Below, piece by piece: positions 9,701 to 17,600 of a stretch of 64,000 bases of DNA. Made by a program: the position numbers and the translations under genes. The notes below the pieces were generated by a model. It was not told where the DNA came from and made no database searches. It worked only from the letters and a program-made list of their open reading frames with translations. Each line of letters opens with the position of its first letter. Within the stretch, counting starts at the first letter, position 1. Source of the stretch: Spirochaetaceae bacterium (lineage in GTDB: Bacteria; Spirochaetota; Leptospiria; Leptospirales; Leptonemataceae); the NCBI GenBank assembly GCA_002729885.1, contig PBUB01000015.1:40001-104000 (forward strand), read 5' to 3'.

Positions 9701-10033
9701 ACGAATATCGTCGATTACCTTCTGAGTATCATCCTCATCGGGATCGATGGTAATGGTAACCACAGATAGATTCTCTACAGATGTGGAACGGAACTCCTTG
9801 ATACCATCCACTTCCTTGATCTGATCTTCAATAGGATTTGTTACCAGCTTTTCCACTTCCAGGGGAGCAGCCCCGGGATAGATAGTCTGAACATTGACTA
9901 TATCAAAGTCAATGTTGGGAAAAGCCTCACGATTCATGGTCAGTGCAATGAAGCCACCAAACAAGACAATCGCCAGGGTAAGCAGGTTCACAAAAAGGCT
10001 ACGGTTGAGGAAATACTCGATGAAAGCTGCCAT
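6770..10033 (-). CDS. RND-family efflux transporter, inner-membrane pump
   Basis: Proton-driven exporter of the AcrB/MdtBC/heavy-metal RND superfamily, 1087 residues. It shows the duplicated architecture: TM1 near residues 10-30, a large periplasmic loop, TM2-6, a second half beginning near residue 540 (KWMVGAALAVLVTIAG) with its own loop, then TM8-12. The proton-relay pair is seen in GILVDDAIIVSEN (about residue 400), and the matching second-half helix has GVVVNDSIVLIDFAN. The second loop carries an unusual Gln/Glu-rich, charged stretch between about 640 and 700. No membrane-fusion protein or outer-membrane factor gene adjoins it, which is unusual for this family; partners may be elsewhere. 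The substrate cannot be deduced. Confidence 0.9.
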   Translation of the reverse strand: MAAFIEYFLNRSLFVNLLTLAIVLFGGFIALTMNREAFPNIDFDIVNVQTIYPGAAPLEVEKLVTNPIEDQIKEVDGIKEFRSTSVENLSVVTITIDPDEDDTQKVIDDIRSAVDRTEDLPDDAETPVVVELTSSRTPVIEVSVSRIKKDGEFLLSEKELRDEAQNLEDHLLDIDGVARISRRGWQDIEYQVRVNPGLMNDKYVSLGQIIQSLQNRNVNFPGGEVVHNGDALVIRTVGELETVDEVKQVPIRGNDAGQLVRVQDVARVLETFEEADYIEKTRGFPTISLTVLKQSSADIITVVEEVRRTVARYQDTMPEGIRIEFVNDVSYFVNRRLGVLGSNATVGLVMVVGSLFFFMGWRTSLMVALGIPISVGIAFIVMSALGVTLNLISMFGLIIVIGILVDDAIIVSENFYRYLEEGYSPFEAARKGTSEVVAPVTATIVTTVAAFGPLMFMTGIFGKFVFTIPLVIIIALLASLFECLVILPSHLYDMNRISTGGAGEMKGESGWFNRFRKNYYEPSLQFALHNKWMVGAALAVLVTIAGSIQAIFGNFVLFPSAIETFHVKLTAEPGTTLAQMNRYTEVVERSVEKLPKEELDTYTTRVGIIQQNPNDPFTRRGNQYAQLLVYLTPESHRERSAQAAIDDMRAATYWMLGKEAQKRLLEQRKQMEENDDELQLPDLQSQPLSGYEDLAGTLTSLDMEKLKGGPPVGKPVAIELTGDSLEKLEEIAGRYKEVLTKVPFVMDIEDSNEPGKMEERIKFNEKILAQTGINASSVALAVNATFDGVVATSVRRPDEEVDIRVMLDEPYREQLESLYTAKVPNMTGNQIPVRKLIYTVRERGVNSISHLDGDRLVQVTANINEDETTAVEAASEFQKLAKGIIDEYPGYSMALGGENEDTAESMASLGKAFAVGIVIIFMILASLFRSVLQPLVILTAVPFSLIGVILAFAIHGEPFSFLAMMGIIGLSGVVVNDSIVLIDFANSIHRENPDLPLEKVAMEAGSMRLRAVFLTTITTVLGLLPTAYGIGGEDPFIVPMALSFAWGLMFSTGVTLILVPVLYTIITRWSLQLRRLFHVPDREEESA

Positions 10034-10268
10034 AGGGGATATGTCAGAGCAGTTTCCAGTGTTTACAGTGTCAATTTAAACGACCTGAAAAAGCGTTACA
10101 GAAAGTACAGCCAGTCCCACCGGGGAAAGGCGAGGATTCCAGGGAGGGCACGCCTGCTGCACTTGCCACCCCGGCTCCTGTTTCCAGACTGGCTGCACAT
10201 TTTAACGGAACCCGAATGGATCCGGTTTCAGTAGGGCCAGGGTTTCTGGCCAGCCTATCCGAAAGTGC

Positions 10269-13200
10269 CTAAAAGCCGTTGTTGGAGGTTTGCTGGAAGT
10301 TGATGTTTTCCAGAGTAGTTCCAGTCCCGATGCCCGGGCATCCAGATGCGGTTAGAGCTCCATGGCCCTGATAGCCCCCCAGATTCGGAGTATAGATACA
10401 TCCTTCGCTGCCAAAGCAGAACGGAAGATCTGCAATTCCATCGGTGCCATCCTCGATGGCATGTCTCAGAAATGTAATGGAAGCCGGAGTAGCCGTCTGC
10501 CAGGTGTGAGTAATGGTGTCATTTCCGCCAGGACAGGACAATCCGTTCAAAAGCTCTATGGAGGATGATTTAAGGGCCAGATCCCAGTTCTGGCAGCGCC
10601 GATTTGGAAATGTAAAGCCGGGCTCCTCACATCGACCCCGAATTGCAATGGAAGTCCCTACCAGGGATCCCACTCGACCCCACATCTGATAGGGGGCCCC
10701 AAGACCCACCCAGTTCAAGCCCAGGCTATAAGGATTGTTGCCCCCGTAAGGACCTACAAATCCTCCACCATTTGCGGACCCCGGATCTGCATCGTTAAAG
10801 AGTATTACGGTATGGTCGGAACTTCCATCCGGATCACATTCGCCAGGAGTGTCATCGATACCGGTTCCTGTACCAACATTAATACATTTGTCTGGAGCAG
10901 CACTGAACAGAACCATCTTACCCGAGAAGTAGGCCTGGGCTCCGGAATCCATATCGATGAGCGCTGTCGTATGTAAGGCAATGGCAGAATCGATTACCTG
11001 ATTGGAATTGGAGCCGTTTGCAAATAGAATTCCGGTTCCTGGTGCATTCATCGCAATAACGTTGATGAGCGAAATTCCTTTATTGCTGGATGTATTCCCA
11101 AAATCAAATGAATCTGCGCCACTATTGGCCACTGTAACATTGGCAAACATTGAGCTACGCAAACCGCCGCCGCCGCTTATAACAAAGATTCCGTCGGTTC
11201 CATTGGCATTAAAAAAGGAATTCATTACAAGCAGGTCATCCACCATCCCGTTGGCTACGATATGAAGTCCTGAGTTAAAGTTATTGTATATAGTACTACT
11301 TATAACAATATTTCGAGCGGTATTGGTACCACCGGAATCCTGGATGACCAGGCCATTACCGTTCGTACTGTTTGCGGCGCGAACATGGGAAATAAGAGAA
11401 TCGGTGATATCTATCAGGTGGATATTTCCGGTATTCACCGTGCCCTCAGTATTCCACACATTCAGGTTATGTAACCTGTGGTAATGCGAAGGGCCCACGA
11501 TGCGAATGGCAGAAGTGGATATTGCTCCCGGAGGACCATTTCCATCGAAATTGCCCTGCAGCCAGAAGAAGTTCTTACCGTTGTTGTTGACCATCGGATC
11601 CGCGCCGTTGGCTCGTAGAATCACACCGGTATTCATGGCAATTGTAACGTTATCTGCGGCGATATCAAGCGTAGCGGTAAGCGAAGAGTTGGCATTGAGC
11701 ACATACACTCCTCCTGCCACAGCCAGGCTACCGCCACCCACGGGTAAAGTTTGAACGGTATTGGTCCACCATGCAGCTGCCGGCGCATTGGGTACATTGG
11801 TTCCTGCAATGGTTACGGAATTTGTATTCCAGGCCGGAGTTGCAAAATCGATGAGGTCTTTCAGATCCTTTCCGGTTTGCAGGCCACCAGATACGAGTAG
11901 CACGGGTCCTGTTCCGGCTGGATCTATGCAATACCAATCCATCCAGCCATTGGTATCCGTGCCGGAAACTCCTGTGCAATCATCGATCTTATCCAGAACC
12001 ATGATCTTTCGCACCTGCCCCCCATGAATACAGCCCATATAGAAGGCATTCTCGGTACCATCGCAGGCAGTATCCGTGGCTGTAAGACCGCTGGTGCCAT
12101 CGTTCTTGATATAGTAATTCCATTGTTGAGCATTCGAATAGTAAGGCTGCACCGTACCATCACGCATATTGTAGGCATGACTCACGCTGGCAGAGTTACC
12201 CGCCAGATCCGATACGGTAAGATCCAGCGCACGATTTAGCCCGGGAGCCCAGATCATCATACCGGCTGTATGATATCCGATGGCCGGACTTATGGTGAGC
12301 TGATCGTTGGTAAAGGTACTCATCGAGTAGACGCCGGTATTGGCTTCCACTGAGATATCGCCACCGCCTATCACTGTAGCTCCAGTGTCGACGGTTTCGC
12401 TAAATCGGTACACTATGGAGTTATTGTGAGCAACGTAGGCTCCGTTTCCAGTTATGGCCGTTATCACCGGAGCTGTTTCATCCCTGGTTACCGTTATGGT
12501 TTTTCCCAGATCATACTGTCCCACAAAGTTCTCTTCGCAAATTCGCACGGTGTAGGCAGCATCGGTACTCGGTGTAAACGAGGTAGCAGGGATGGCCGGA
12601 CTGGTATGTCCGCTGGTGCCGGTAGTGCCTGTATCAATTGCCGTGCCATCCGTACAGTTTGTACTGTTGATTCGCAGGCTATATGGTCTATTCGAACGAC
12701 TTGAAGTCCAGGTAACTGCAACAGATGTCTTTGTGCCCACACTGCTTATATGGGTATTATTAACACCTTCACCGGATATGTTGCTAAAACTTGAATCCAC
12801 GGTGTACTGAAAGCTAAGGGCCGATGCACTTCTATTACCGGCAATGTCCACTGCATACGCTTCAATGGTGGTAACTTGCAGGTCCGGTACACTCAAGGCC
12901 GTACTGTAGAGGGCCGGGGTAGCACCGCTCCCATCGATGTTTATAGATGGGTCTGCAGGGTTCGGTGGCGCAGACCCTCCAGGAGCGGACTGACTGACAA
13001 CAGCGACCCCGTTGCAACCTGATTGAGTATCCGTACAGGTTATCGAAATACTGGTGGCTGCTGTTAAATTTCCGGGCGCCTGGGATGGAGTTAGCGTTGG
13101 TGGAGTATTATCCACGGTTACAGAACGAATAATCTCATCCTGGAGTGTGGGCCCGGTATCGTATCCGCAAATGATGATGTTCGTAGAGCCGGAAACCAGA

Positions 13201-13781
13201 GGCGAAGAGCCTGTTTGCGTATTCAGGGTCACCACGGTGGTTCCCCCGGCCGTCAGCGTGCCGGAGGTACTCGCATCAGGGTATTGAGTACCGGAAGTGC
13301 AATCGGCACCTGATTTAATTATGTAGGAGCCCGCGTAAGCAGACTGAAATGTGATCTGCACCGTGGTATAAGCAGTTGCATTCGCGCTGATGAAATCGCG
13401 ATCCTGCGAGATGTTATAGAGGCCCGTACTGACGCATGTAACGTATACGTTATTTACACTCTGGTTAAGGGTTCCCGTCGCACCTGTTATGGTGCAGTTT
13501 TGTCCTGTGGGATGGGTGGACACTACCAGGTTATAGGCCGATCCGGCCGGGTATTCCTTTCCCAGGGGATGAGAACCGTCACCGGTGATATTGAAGGCAT
13601 CTCCGTTGTTTGCGAGAGTGAACGCACCAGTTGCACCGGAGACCTGAACTGTAATTGTATACCTGGATGCAGGAGCAGCCAGGGCAAGCAATGGATCATC
13701 CGGATAGCTCTTTACGCAGTACGAACCGATGAGCATTGCACACAGAGCTGCACCAATTGCTGTTTGCCTCACTATTCGCAC
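10269..13781 (-). CDS. Large exported protein with Ig-like repeats and beta-helix region
   Basis: 1170 residues from GTG 13781, with GGGAG five bases upstream. The N-terminus is a signal peptide (charged MRIVRQ, hydrophobic core, then GSYC at about 22, a possible non-classical lipobox). Residues 40-540 hold repeated Thr/Ser/Gly-rich beta-sandwich modules, with recurring phrases such as VDNTPPTLTPS and TRDETAPVIT typical of bacterial Ig-like domains, and regularly spaced Cys (CTDTQSGC, NCTDGTA). Residues about 690-960 are rich in short N-x-V/I strand repeats (HLIDITDS, NIVISSTIYNN, LLVMNSFFN) typical of right-handed parallel beta-helix proteins. The C-terminus is Cys- and Gly-rich. It is probably a cell-surface or secreted protein binding polysaccharide or host surfaces; no catalytic residues can be assigned. 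A weak promoter candidate lies upstream. Confidence 0.75.
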   Translation of the reverse strand: MRIVRQTAIGAALCAMLIGSYCVKSYPDDPLLALAAPASRYTITVQVSGATGAFTLANNGDAFNITGDGSHPLGKEYPAGSAYNLVVSTHPTGQNCTITGATGTLNQSVNNVYVTCVSTGLYNISQDRDFISANATAYTTVQITFQSAYAGSYIIKSGADCTSGTQYPDASTSGTLTAGGTTVVTLNTQTGSSPLVSGSTNIIICGYDTGPTLQDEIIRSVTVDNTPPTLTPSQAPGNLTAATSISITCTDTQSGCNGVAVVSQSAPGGSAPPNPADPSINIDGSGATPALYSTALSVPDLQVTTIEAYAVDIAGNRSASALSFQYTVDSSFSNISGEGVNNTHISSVGTKTSVAVTWTSSRSNRPYSLRINSTNCTDGTAIDTGTTGTSGHTSPAIPATSFTPSTDAAYTVRICEENFVGQYDLGKTITVTRDETAPVITAITGNGAYVAHNNSIVYRFSETVDTGATVIGGGDISVEANTGVYSMSTFTNDQLTISPAIGYHTAGMMIWAPGLNRALDLTVSDLAGNSASVSHAYNMRDGTVQPYYSNAQQWNYYIKNDGTSGLTATDTACDGTENAFYMGCIHGGQVRKIMVLDKIDDCTGVSGTDTNGWMDWYCIDPAGTGPVLLVSGGLQTGKDLKDLIDFATPAWNTNSVTIAGTNVPNAPAAAWWTNTVQTLPVGGGSLAVAGGVYVLNANSSLTATLDIAADNVTIAMNTGVILRANGADPMVNNNGKNFFWLQGNFDGNGPPGAISTSAIRIVGPSHYHRLHNLNVWNTEGTVNTGNIHLIDITDSLISHVRAANSTNGNGLVIQDSGGTNTARNIVISSTIYNNFNSGLHIVANGMVDDLLVMNSFFNANGTDGIFVISGGGGLRSSMFANVTVANSGADSFDFGNTSSNKGISLINVIAMNAPGTGILFANGSNSNQVIDSAIALHTTALIDMDSGAQAYFSGKMVLFSAAPDKCINVGTGTGIDDTPGECDPDGSSDHTVILFNDADPGSANGGGFVGPYGGNNPYSLGLNWVGLGAPYQMWGRVGSLVGTSIAIRGRCEEPGFTFPNRRCQNWDLALKSSSIELLNGLSCPGGNDTITHTWQTATPASITFLRHAIEDGTDGIADLPFCFGSEGCIYTPNLGGYQGHGALTASGCPGIGTGTTLENINFQQTSNNGF

Positions 13782-13898
13782 CTGAACTCCCTGGAATCTG
13801 TCCTGCGAAATACCTTTTCGCAGGCTCCCTCTTTATTGGACGTCTACCTGGATACCAAACTTCATCGCCCGCAATAAATAAGGCAATTTTCCCGTGTT

Positions 13899-13925
13899 TT
13901 TGTAGGATTTTCGACTCCGGGTCAA
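13899..13925 (-). promoter_or_regulatory. Candidate sigma-70 type promoter of the Ig-like gene
   Basis: On the minus strand TTGACC (13925-13920) is followed after 15 bases by TACAAA (13904-13899), about 118 bases before the GTG start. The -35 box is good, but the spacing is short and the -10 box is weak, so this is tentative. Confidence 0.25.
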
Positions 13926-13974
13926 CAAAAACCGACTTTTAACTTTCAAAAAATCAACCTTGTGCCGAAATGCT

Positions 13975-13986
13975 TTCGCATGCGAA
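13975..13986. repeat. 12-base perfect palindrome TTCGCATGCGAA
   Basis: A perfect palindrome about 195 bases upstream of the Ig-like gene start and outside any coding region. It could be an operator for that gene. The half-site TTCGC recurs widely in this genome segment, so chance is possible. Confidence 0.35.
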
Positions 13987-14127
13987 TCAATGTGACTTAA
14001 TTACCTGAATCCACTAGCCCTAAATGACTAGTTTTCGCACAGCAGGTAATACATTGCGACTAAGCCATTTTACATATCCTGTCGCACCAGAATCATTCTG
14101 GCAATGCCGGCAATTTTGAGATGGCAT

Positions 14128-14157
14128 AAAAAAAGGCCGACTGAAGCCGGCCCTTTT
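14128..14157 (-). terminator. Rho-independent terminator of glnA
   Basis: On the minus strand GGCCG (14152-14148), an 8-base loop, CGGCC (14139-14135) and then seven T residues (14134-14128) follow the glnA stop by about 40 bases. A-residues precede the stem, giving a longer A/T-extended hairpin that may also work in the other direction. Confidence 0.85.
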
Positions 14158-14190
14158 GTCGGTCCCGAAAGACCAGTATTTACTTTGAAA

Positions 14191-15621
14191 TCAGCAGTCG
14201 TAATAGAGAACGAACTCATAAGGGTGCGGTCTCTGGTTTACGATTTGCTCCACCTCTTCACGCTTGTATTCAATGTAGTTGTCGATGAAATCTTGCGTAA
14301 ACACATCCCCTTTGGTGAGCCAATCATTGTCCTCTTCCAGGGCATCCAGAACCTTGGTCAGGTTGGCAGGAACAGCGTGCAGCCCTTCCAGCTGCTCCGG
14401 GGTTGCATCGTAAAGATTAAAATCGGCAGGCTTACCAGGATCCAGTTTCTTTTCCACGCCATCCAGTCCTGCCATAAGCATTGCTGCAAATGCCAGATAA
14501 GGATTACAGGCCGCATCCGGAGTACGGAATTCAATCCTTCGGGCTTTGTCGCCATGAACAGCTATGGGAATTCGAATAGAAGCTGAACGGTTTCTGGCTG
14601 AATAAACCAGGTTCACCGGCGCTTCAAATCCAGGTACCAGACGCTTGTAACTGTTAGTCGTAGGATTGGTAAAGGAAAGCAGAGCCGGTCCATGAGTAAG
14701 TATTCCGGCAATGTAGTTCATGGCCATATCGCTCATGTTCGCATAGCCTTTACCCGCGAATAGATTCTTACCGTCTTTCCACAGTGACTGGTGGGTATGC
14801 ATGCCCGTTCCGTTGTCTCCGAACAATGGCTTGGGCATGAAAGTGGCCGAGAATCCGTGCTTGCGTGCAACATTCTTCACTACATATTTATAGAGCTGCA
14901 ATTTATCGGCAATCCGAGGGGCCTCATCCAATTTGAAGTTAATCTCAGCCTGACCAGCAGAAGATACTTCATGATGATGCTTCTCTGTAGGGATGCCCAT
15001 CTTTTCCAGCATCGCAAGCATTTCGCCGCGAAGATCCTGAAAATGATCGTTGGGTGGCAGAGGGAAATATCCTTCCTTGGTTCTCATCTTGAAACCCAGG
15101 TTTGGACCTTCGTCTGAACCCATGTTCCATCTTGCATCAATGGAATCGATAAAATAGAAACCGCTATTGGTCTCCTGGTCAAATCTCACATCGCTAAAAA
15201 TAAAGAACTCAGCTTCCGGCCCAAAAAATACCTGATCGGCAACCCCGGTACTCTTCATGTATTCCACGGCGCGCTTTAGAATTGTACGCGGGCTACGAGC
15301 ATATTCTGTGGGAGTGTCCCCCGGCTCATAGATGTCTGCTATAACAGCCAGTGTCTTCTTCTCAAAGAATGGGTCAATGTATGCACTGGAGGCATCCAGT
15401 ACAGCCAGCATATCCGATTCATTAATCGCTTTCCATCCGCGAATGGAGGAACCATCGAATCCAAGTCCCTCGGTAAAGTCAGATTCATCCATTGCATTGA
15501 TATGCATGGTGAAGTGGTGCATCATCCCCAGCATATCGGTGAAGCGCACATCCACGTAGTCGATTCCCTTGTCCTTACAGTACTTCAGTAGTTCGGACGG
15601 TGAAGTGGGCAATTGTTCCAT
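14191..15621 (-). CDS. glnA: Glutamine synthetase, type I (GlnA)
   Basis: Makes glutamine from glutamate, ammonia and ATP; a cytoplasmic dodecamer by family. The 476-residue protein has the beta-grasp signature (FDGSSIRGW), the catalytic barrel blocks FFGPEAEFFIFS, the Glu/His metal region (SSAGQAEINFK), NGTGMHTHQSLW, and the glutamate/ATP loops NPTTNSYKRLVPG and RIEFRTPD. The loop NLYDATPEQ contains Tyr near residue 404, equivalent to the adenylylated Tyr397 of E. coli, so covalent control by GlnE is plausible. The ATG is preceded by CAGGAGACAGAA. Only the glnA frame and its own terminator are seen, with no glnK or ntr genes beside it. No convincing sigma-54 (-24/-12) site was found upstream. 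Confidence 0.97.
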   Translation of the reverse strand: MEQLPTSPSELLKYCKDKGIDYVDVRFTDMLGMMHHFTMHINAMDESDFTEGLGFDGSSIRGWKAINESDMLAVLDASSAYIDPFFEKKTLAVIADIYEPGDTPTEYARSPRTILKRAVEYMKSTGVADQVFFGPEAEFFIFSDVRFDQETNSGFYFIDSIDARWNMGSDEGPNLGFKMRTKEGYFPLPPNDHFQDLRGEMLAMLEKMGIPTEKHHHEVSSAGQAEINFKLDEAPRIADKLQLYKYVVKNVARKHGFSATFMPKPLFGDNGTGMHTHQSLWKDGKNLFAGKGYANMSDMAMNYIAGILTHGPALLSFTNPTTNSYKRLVPGFEAPVNLVYSARNRSASIRIPIAVHGDKARRIEFRTPDAACNPYLAFAAMLMAGLDGVEKKLDPGKPADFNLYDATPEQLEGLHAVPANLTKVLDALEEDNDWLTKGDVFTQDFIDNYIEYKREEVEQIVNQRPHPYEFVLYYDC

Positions 15622-15979
15622 TTCTGTCTCCTGTATCTTTTTTTAAGCTCAATCCGATTCCAGGAATTGAGCTAGCAATCCAGTAAGGTACTCCCTCCTC
15701 CGGATACGCCTTTTCAGCCGATTCCAGTGCAATGGGCATACCTTCGGAAGGATTCCGGATATTGCCATTCTGCAATGGGAACAGCCAGGCAAGGCCATTC
15801 GACCTGAAAAGCACCTGTTTTCAAGGCATATTGCTGGATTTGACCTTCCGTGCAGGCTCAAAAACCATGATGCCCGAATATAGAGTGCTTGCAGAGCCAC
15901 CTTCCGCAATGAACTGGACAGCGTTCCCGCACGTCTACGATAATAGCCAGACGGACGCTCTGGCCCGAGGAATTCATAG
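15622..15979. other. Divergent intergenic region between glnA and the Cys-rich protein gene
   Basis: These 358 bases should hold both divergent promoters. I looked for a GG-N10-GC sigma-54 element ahead of glnA and found only a near-match with the wrong spacing. No riboswitch, tRNA or small ORF with a Shine-Dalgarno stood out. The GAGG at the right end serves the next gene. Confidence 0.4.
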
Positions 15980-16270
15980 ATGAACAAGAGTCTCATTCTG
16001 ATCGCGGGGTTGACCCTGACCCTGGCCCTGCCTACCACATCCCAGGCAGCAAATTGTCAGGAAATCTGTCAGGCTTATATGACCTGTCTGGAGCAGGAGT
16101 ATCCAGGGGGCAGCACAGCAGCCCAGCAAAAGGTGATCCAGCAGTCCTGTGTACAGACCTGTCAGGGACAAACCGAAACGGCAAACAGTTGCTATGAGGG
16201 TGCCGACGGAAAGTCTGGAGCGGTAGCCTCCTGCCGGGAATTTTCCGTCTGTATTCTAAATATTAATTGA
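15980..16270 (+). CDS. Small exported cysteine-rich protein
   Basis: 96 residues with a clear Sec signal peptide (MNKS, hydrophobic LILIAGLTLTLALP, cleavage likely after SQA-A at 23-24). The ~72-residue mature part has eight Cys at 26, 30, 36, 57, 61, 71, 85 and 91, with spacings C-x3-C-x5-C, C-x3-C and C-x5-C, suggesting a compact four-disulfide or metal-binding periplasmic protein. GAGG lies nine bases before the ATG. It resembles in style the small Cys-rich exported proteins annotated in Leptospiraceae, but I cannot name a family with certainty. It stands alone, divergent from glnA and convergent with thiH. Confidence 0.8.
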   Translation: MNKSLILIAGLTLTLALPTTSQAANCQEICQAYMTCLEQEYPGGSTAAQQKVIQQSCVQTCQGQTETANSCYEGADGKSGAVASCREFSVCILNIN

Positions 16271-16354
16271 GGCCGTCCCGGATCGGTGGAGCCATGAGTG
16301 GAACCATCACAGCCCTGCAATCAGGGAAGTCCTGATCTAAATACAAGGTAAGCT

Positions 16355-17596
16355 CTACTTCAATACAGAAGCCCAGTCCAGAAAGATGGGATCCTTGCCC
16401 AGCTCCTGCAACCGCTTACGAATATCTGCGATGCTTCGTTCATCGTCGATGGAGAATTGCTCCGCAGCGCGATTCTGTTCATCGCTTACACGGTATCCGC
16501 CGGGATCGGTTTTGCTTCCTGCAGACATCTGAGTGACACAAAGATTGGCCATACGATCTCGAAATGCAGGGCTTTCCCGGGTAGAAAGAGTGATCACTGC
16601 ATCGGGCAGAAACAGCCGAAGTGCAAGTAGATAGCGAACGAATTCTCGATCCTTCACCTCCGGAATCTCCGACACCCCGGTAGCTTCTCGCAGCCTGGGC
16701 AGAGAAACCGATAACTGAGTTTGCCAGAATTGATGCATCAAATATCTACCGTGCAGGCCCAGCATATACACTTCGCTGGCTGGATCGGAAAGTCCCAGAA
16801 GGGCACCAATGGCTATCTTACGAAGCCCGGCTTTTCCGCCCCGATCCGGACAGTTTAATCGGAACTCCATTCTTTTCTTCATGCCCTGAAGATGCACTTC
16901 CCGGTATCGCACAGGATCGTAGGTTTCTTGATATACCGCCAGCCCATCCACTCCGGCCAGTCGGAGCCTTTCGTAGTCTCCCTGTTTTAGAGGATATACT
17001 TCTATAGAGATAGATGGGAATCGATCCCGGATCTCCAATGCGGATTGTTCCAGATACTCCACCGGTGTGGCTCTGTAATCTTCGCCTGTAAGAAGCAGTA
17101 CATGGCGAATGCCCTGGGAATGCAATTCGTTGGCTTCCTGATCCAGTTCTTCCATGGTCAGAGTTTTTCTGCGAATACTGTTACCTACAGAGAATCCGCA
17201 GTACGTACAGTGAGAATTGCATTCATTGGAAAGATATAGCGGTGCAAAAATCTGGATTACGTTTCCGAACCGTTGCCGTGTCACTTCCCTGGCCTGCTGA
17301 GCCATCCTTTCCAGAAAGGCATCCGCCGCAGGCGATATAAGTGCACAGTAATCCGCAAAATCCAGAGGCAGACGAGACGCGGCCCGATCCAGAGCTGATT
17401 GCACATCTACGGCTTTCCGGCTTGCAATGGCCGTTGAGATGTCCGGAAAATGGATTCTGGCGGCTACAGAAGCAAAGCCTCCAGCGTCCTTCTTTTCAGG
17501 ATCCATCTTTCCTTCCGGATGGGCCGGAAAATCCGGCTCCAGATCCGGATTCAGTATGGTAGAGATTGTATTTTTTGATGACTCCAGGGTTTGCAT
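16355..17596 (-). CDS. thiH: 2-iminoacetate synthase ThiH
   Basis: Radical SAM enzyme that cleaves tyrosine to give 2-iminoacetate (dehydroglycine), a precursor of the thiamine thiazole ring. The CNSHCTYC motif places the cluster cysteines at 126, 130 and 133 of 413 residues. The flanking LYLSNECN, GFSVGNSIRR, HVLLLTGE and YQETYDPVRY blocks are typical of ThiH, and the FRLNCPDRGGKAGLRKIAIGA region follows. The N-terminus is about 40 residues longer than usual and low in conservation. The start at 17596 is four bases after the mgtE stop, so translation is probably coupled. It is the last gene of the thiG-mgtE-thiH operon. Confidence 0.93.
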   Translation of the reverse strand: MQTLESSKNTISTILNPDLEPDFPAHPEGKMDPEKKDAGGFASVAARIHFPDISTAIASRKAVDVQSALDRAASRLPLDFADYCALISPAADAFLERMAQQAREVTRQRFGNVIQIFAPLYLSNECNSHCTYCGFSVGNSIRRKTLTMEELDQEANELHSQGIRHVLLLTGEDYRATPVEYLEQSALEIRDRFPSISIEVYPLKQGDYERLRLAGVDGLAVYQETYDPVRYREVHLQGMKKRMEFRLNCPDRGGKAGLRKIAIGALLGLSDPASEVYMLGLHGRYLMHQFWQTQLSVSLPRLREATGVSEIPEVKDREFVRYLLALRLFLPDAVITLSTRESPAFRDRMANLCVTQMSAGSKTDPGGYRVSDEQNRAAEQFSIDDERSIADIRKRLQELGKDPIFLDWASVLK

Positions 17597-17600
17597 ATAC

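Larger units (their letters stand above)
13782..14127. other. Intergenic region between glnA terminator and the Ig-like gene
   Basis: This stretch is AT-rich compared with the flanks and holds the 5' region of the minus-strand Ig-like gene. Besides the promoter and palindrome listed separately, it has a CTAG-flanked inverted segment (ACTAG ... CTAGT, near 14010-14032). No ORF with a ribosome site, tRNA or known riboswitch was recognised. Confidence 0.5.

Noticed and set aside
9152..9769. 205-codon plus-strand frame antisense to the RND gene
   Set aside because: It lies inside a clear RND coding sequence on the other strand, has no family match and no ribosome site, and is a frame shadow.
15622..15979. 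Possible sigma-54 promoter ahead of glnA
   Set aside because: The only near-match has 11 rather than 10 bases between the GG and GC elements, and the flanking consensus is poor.
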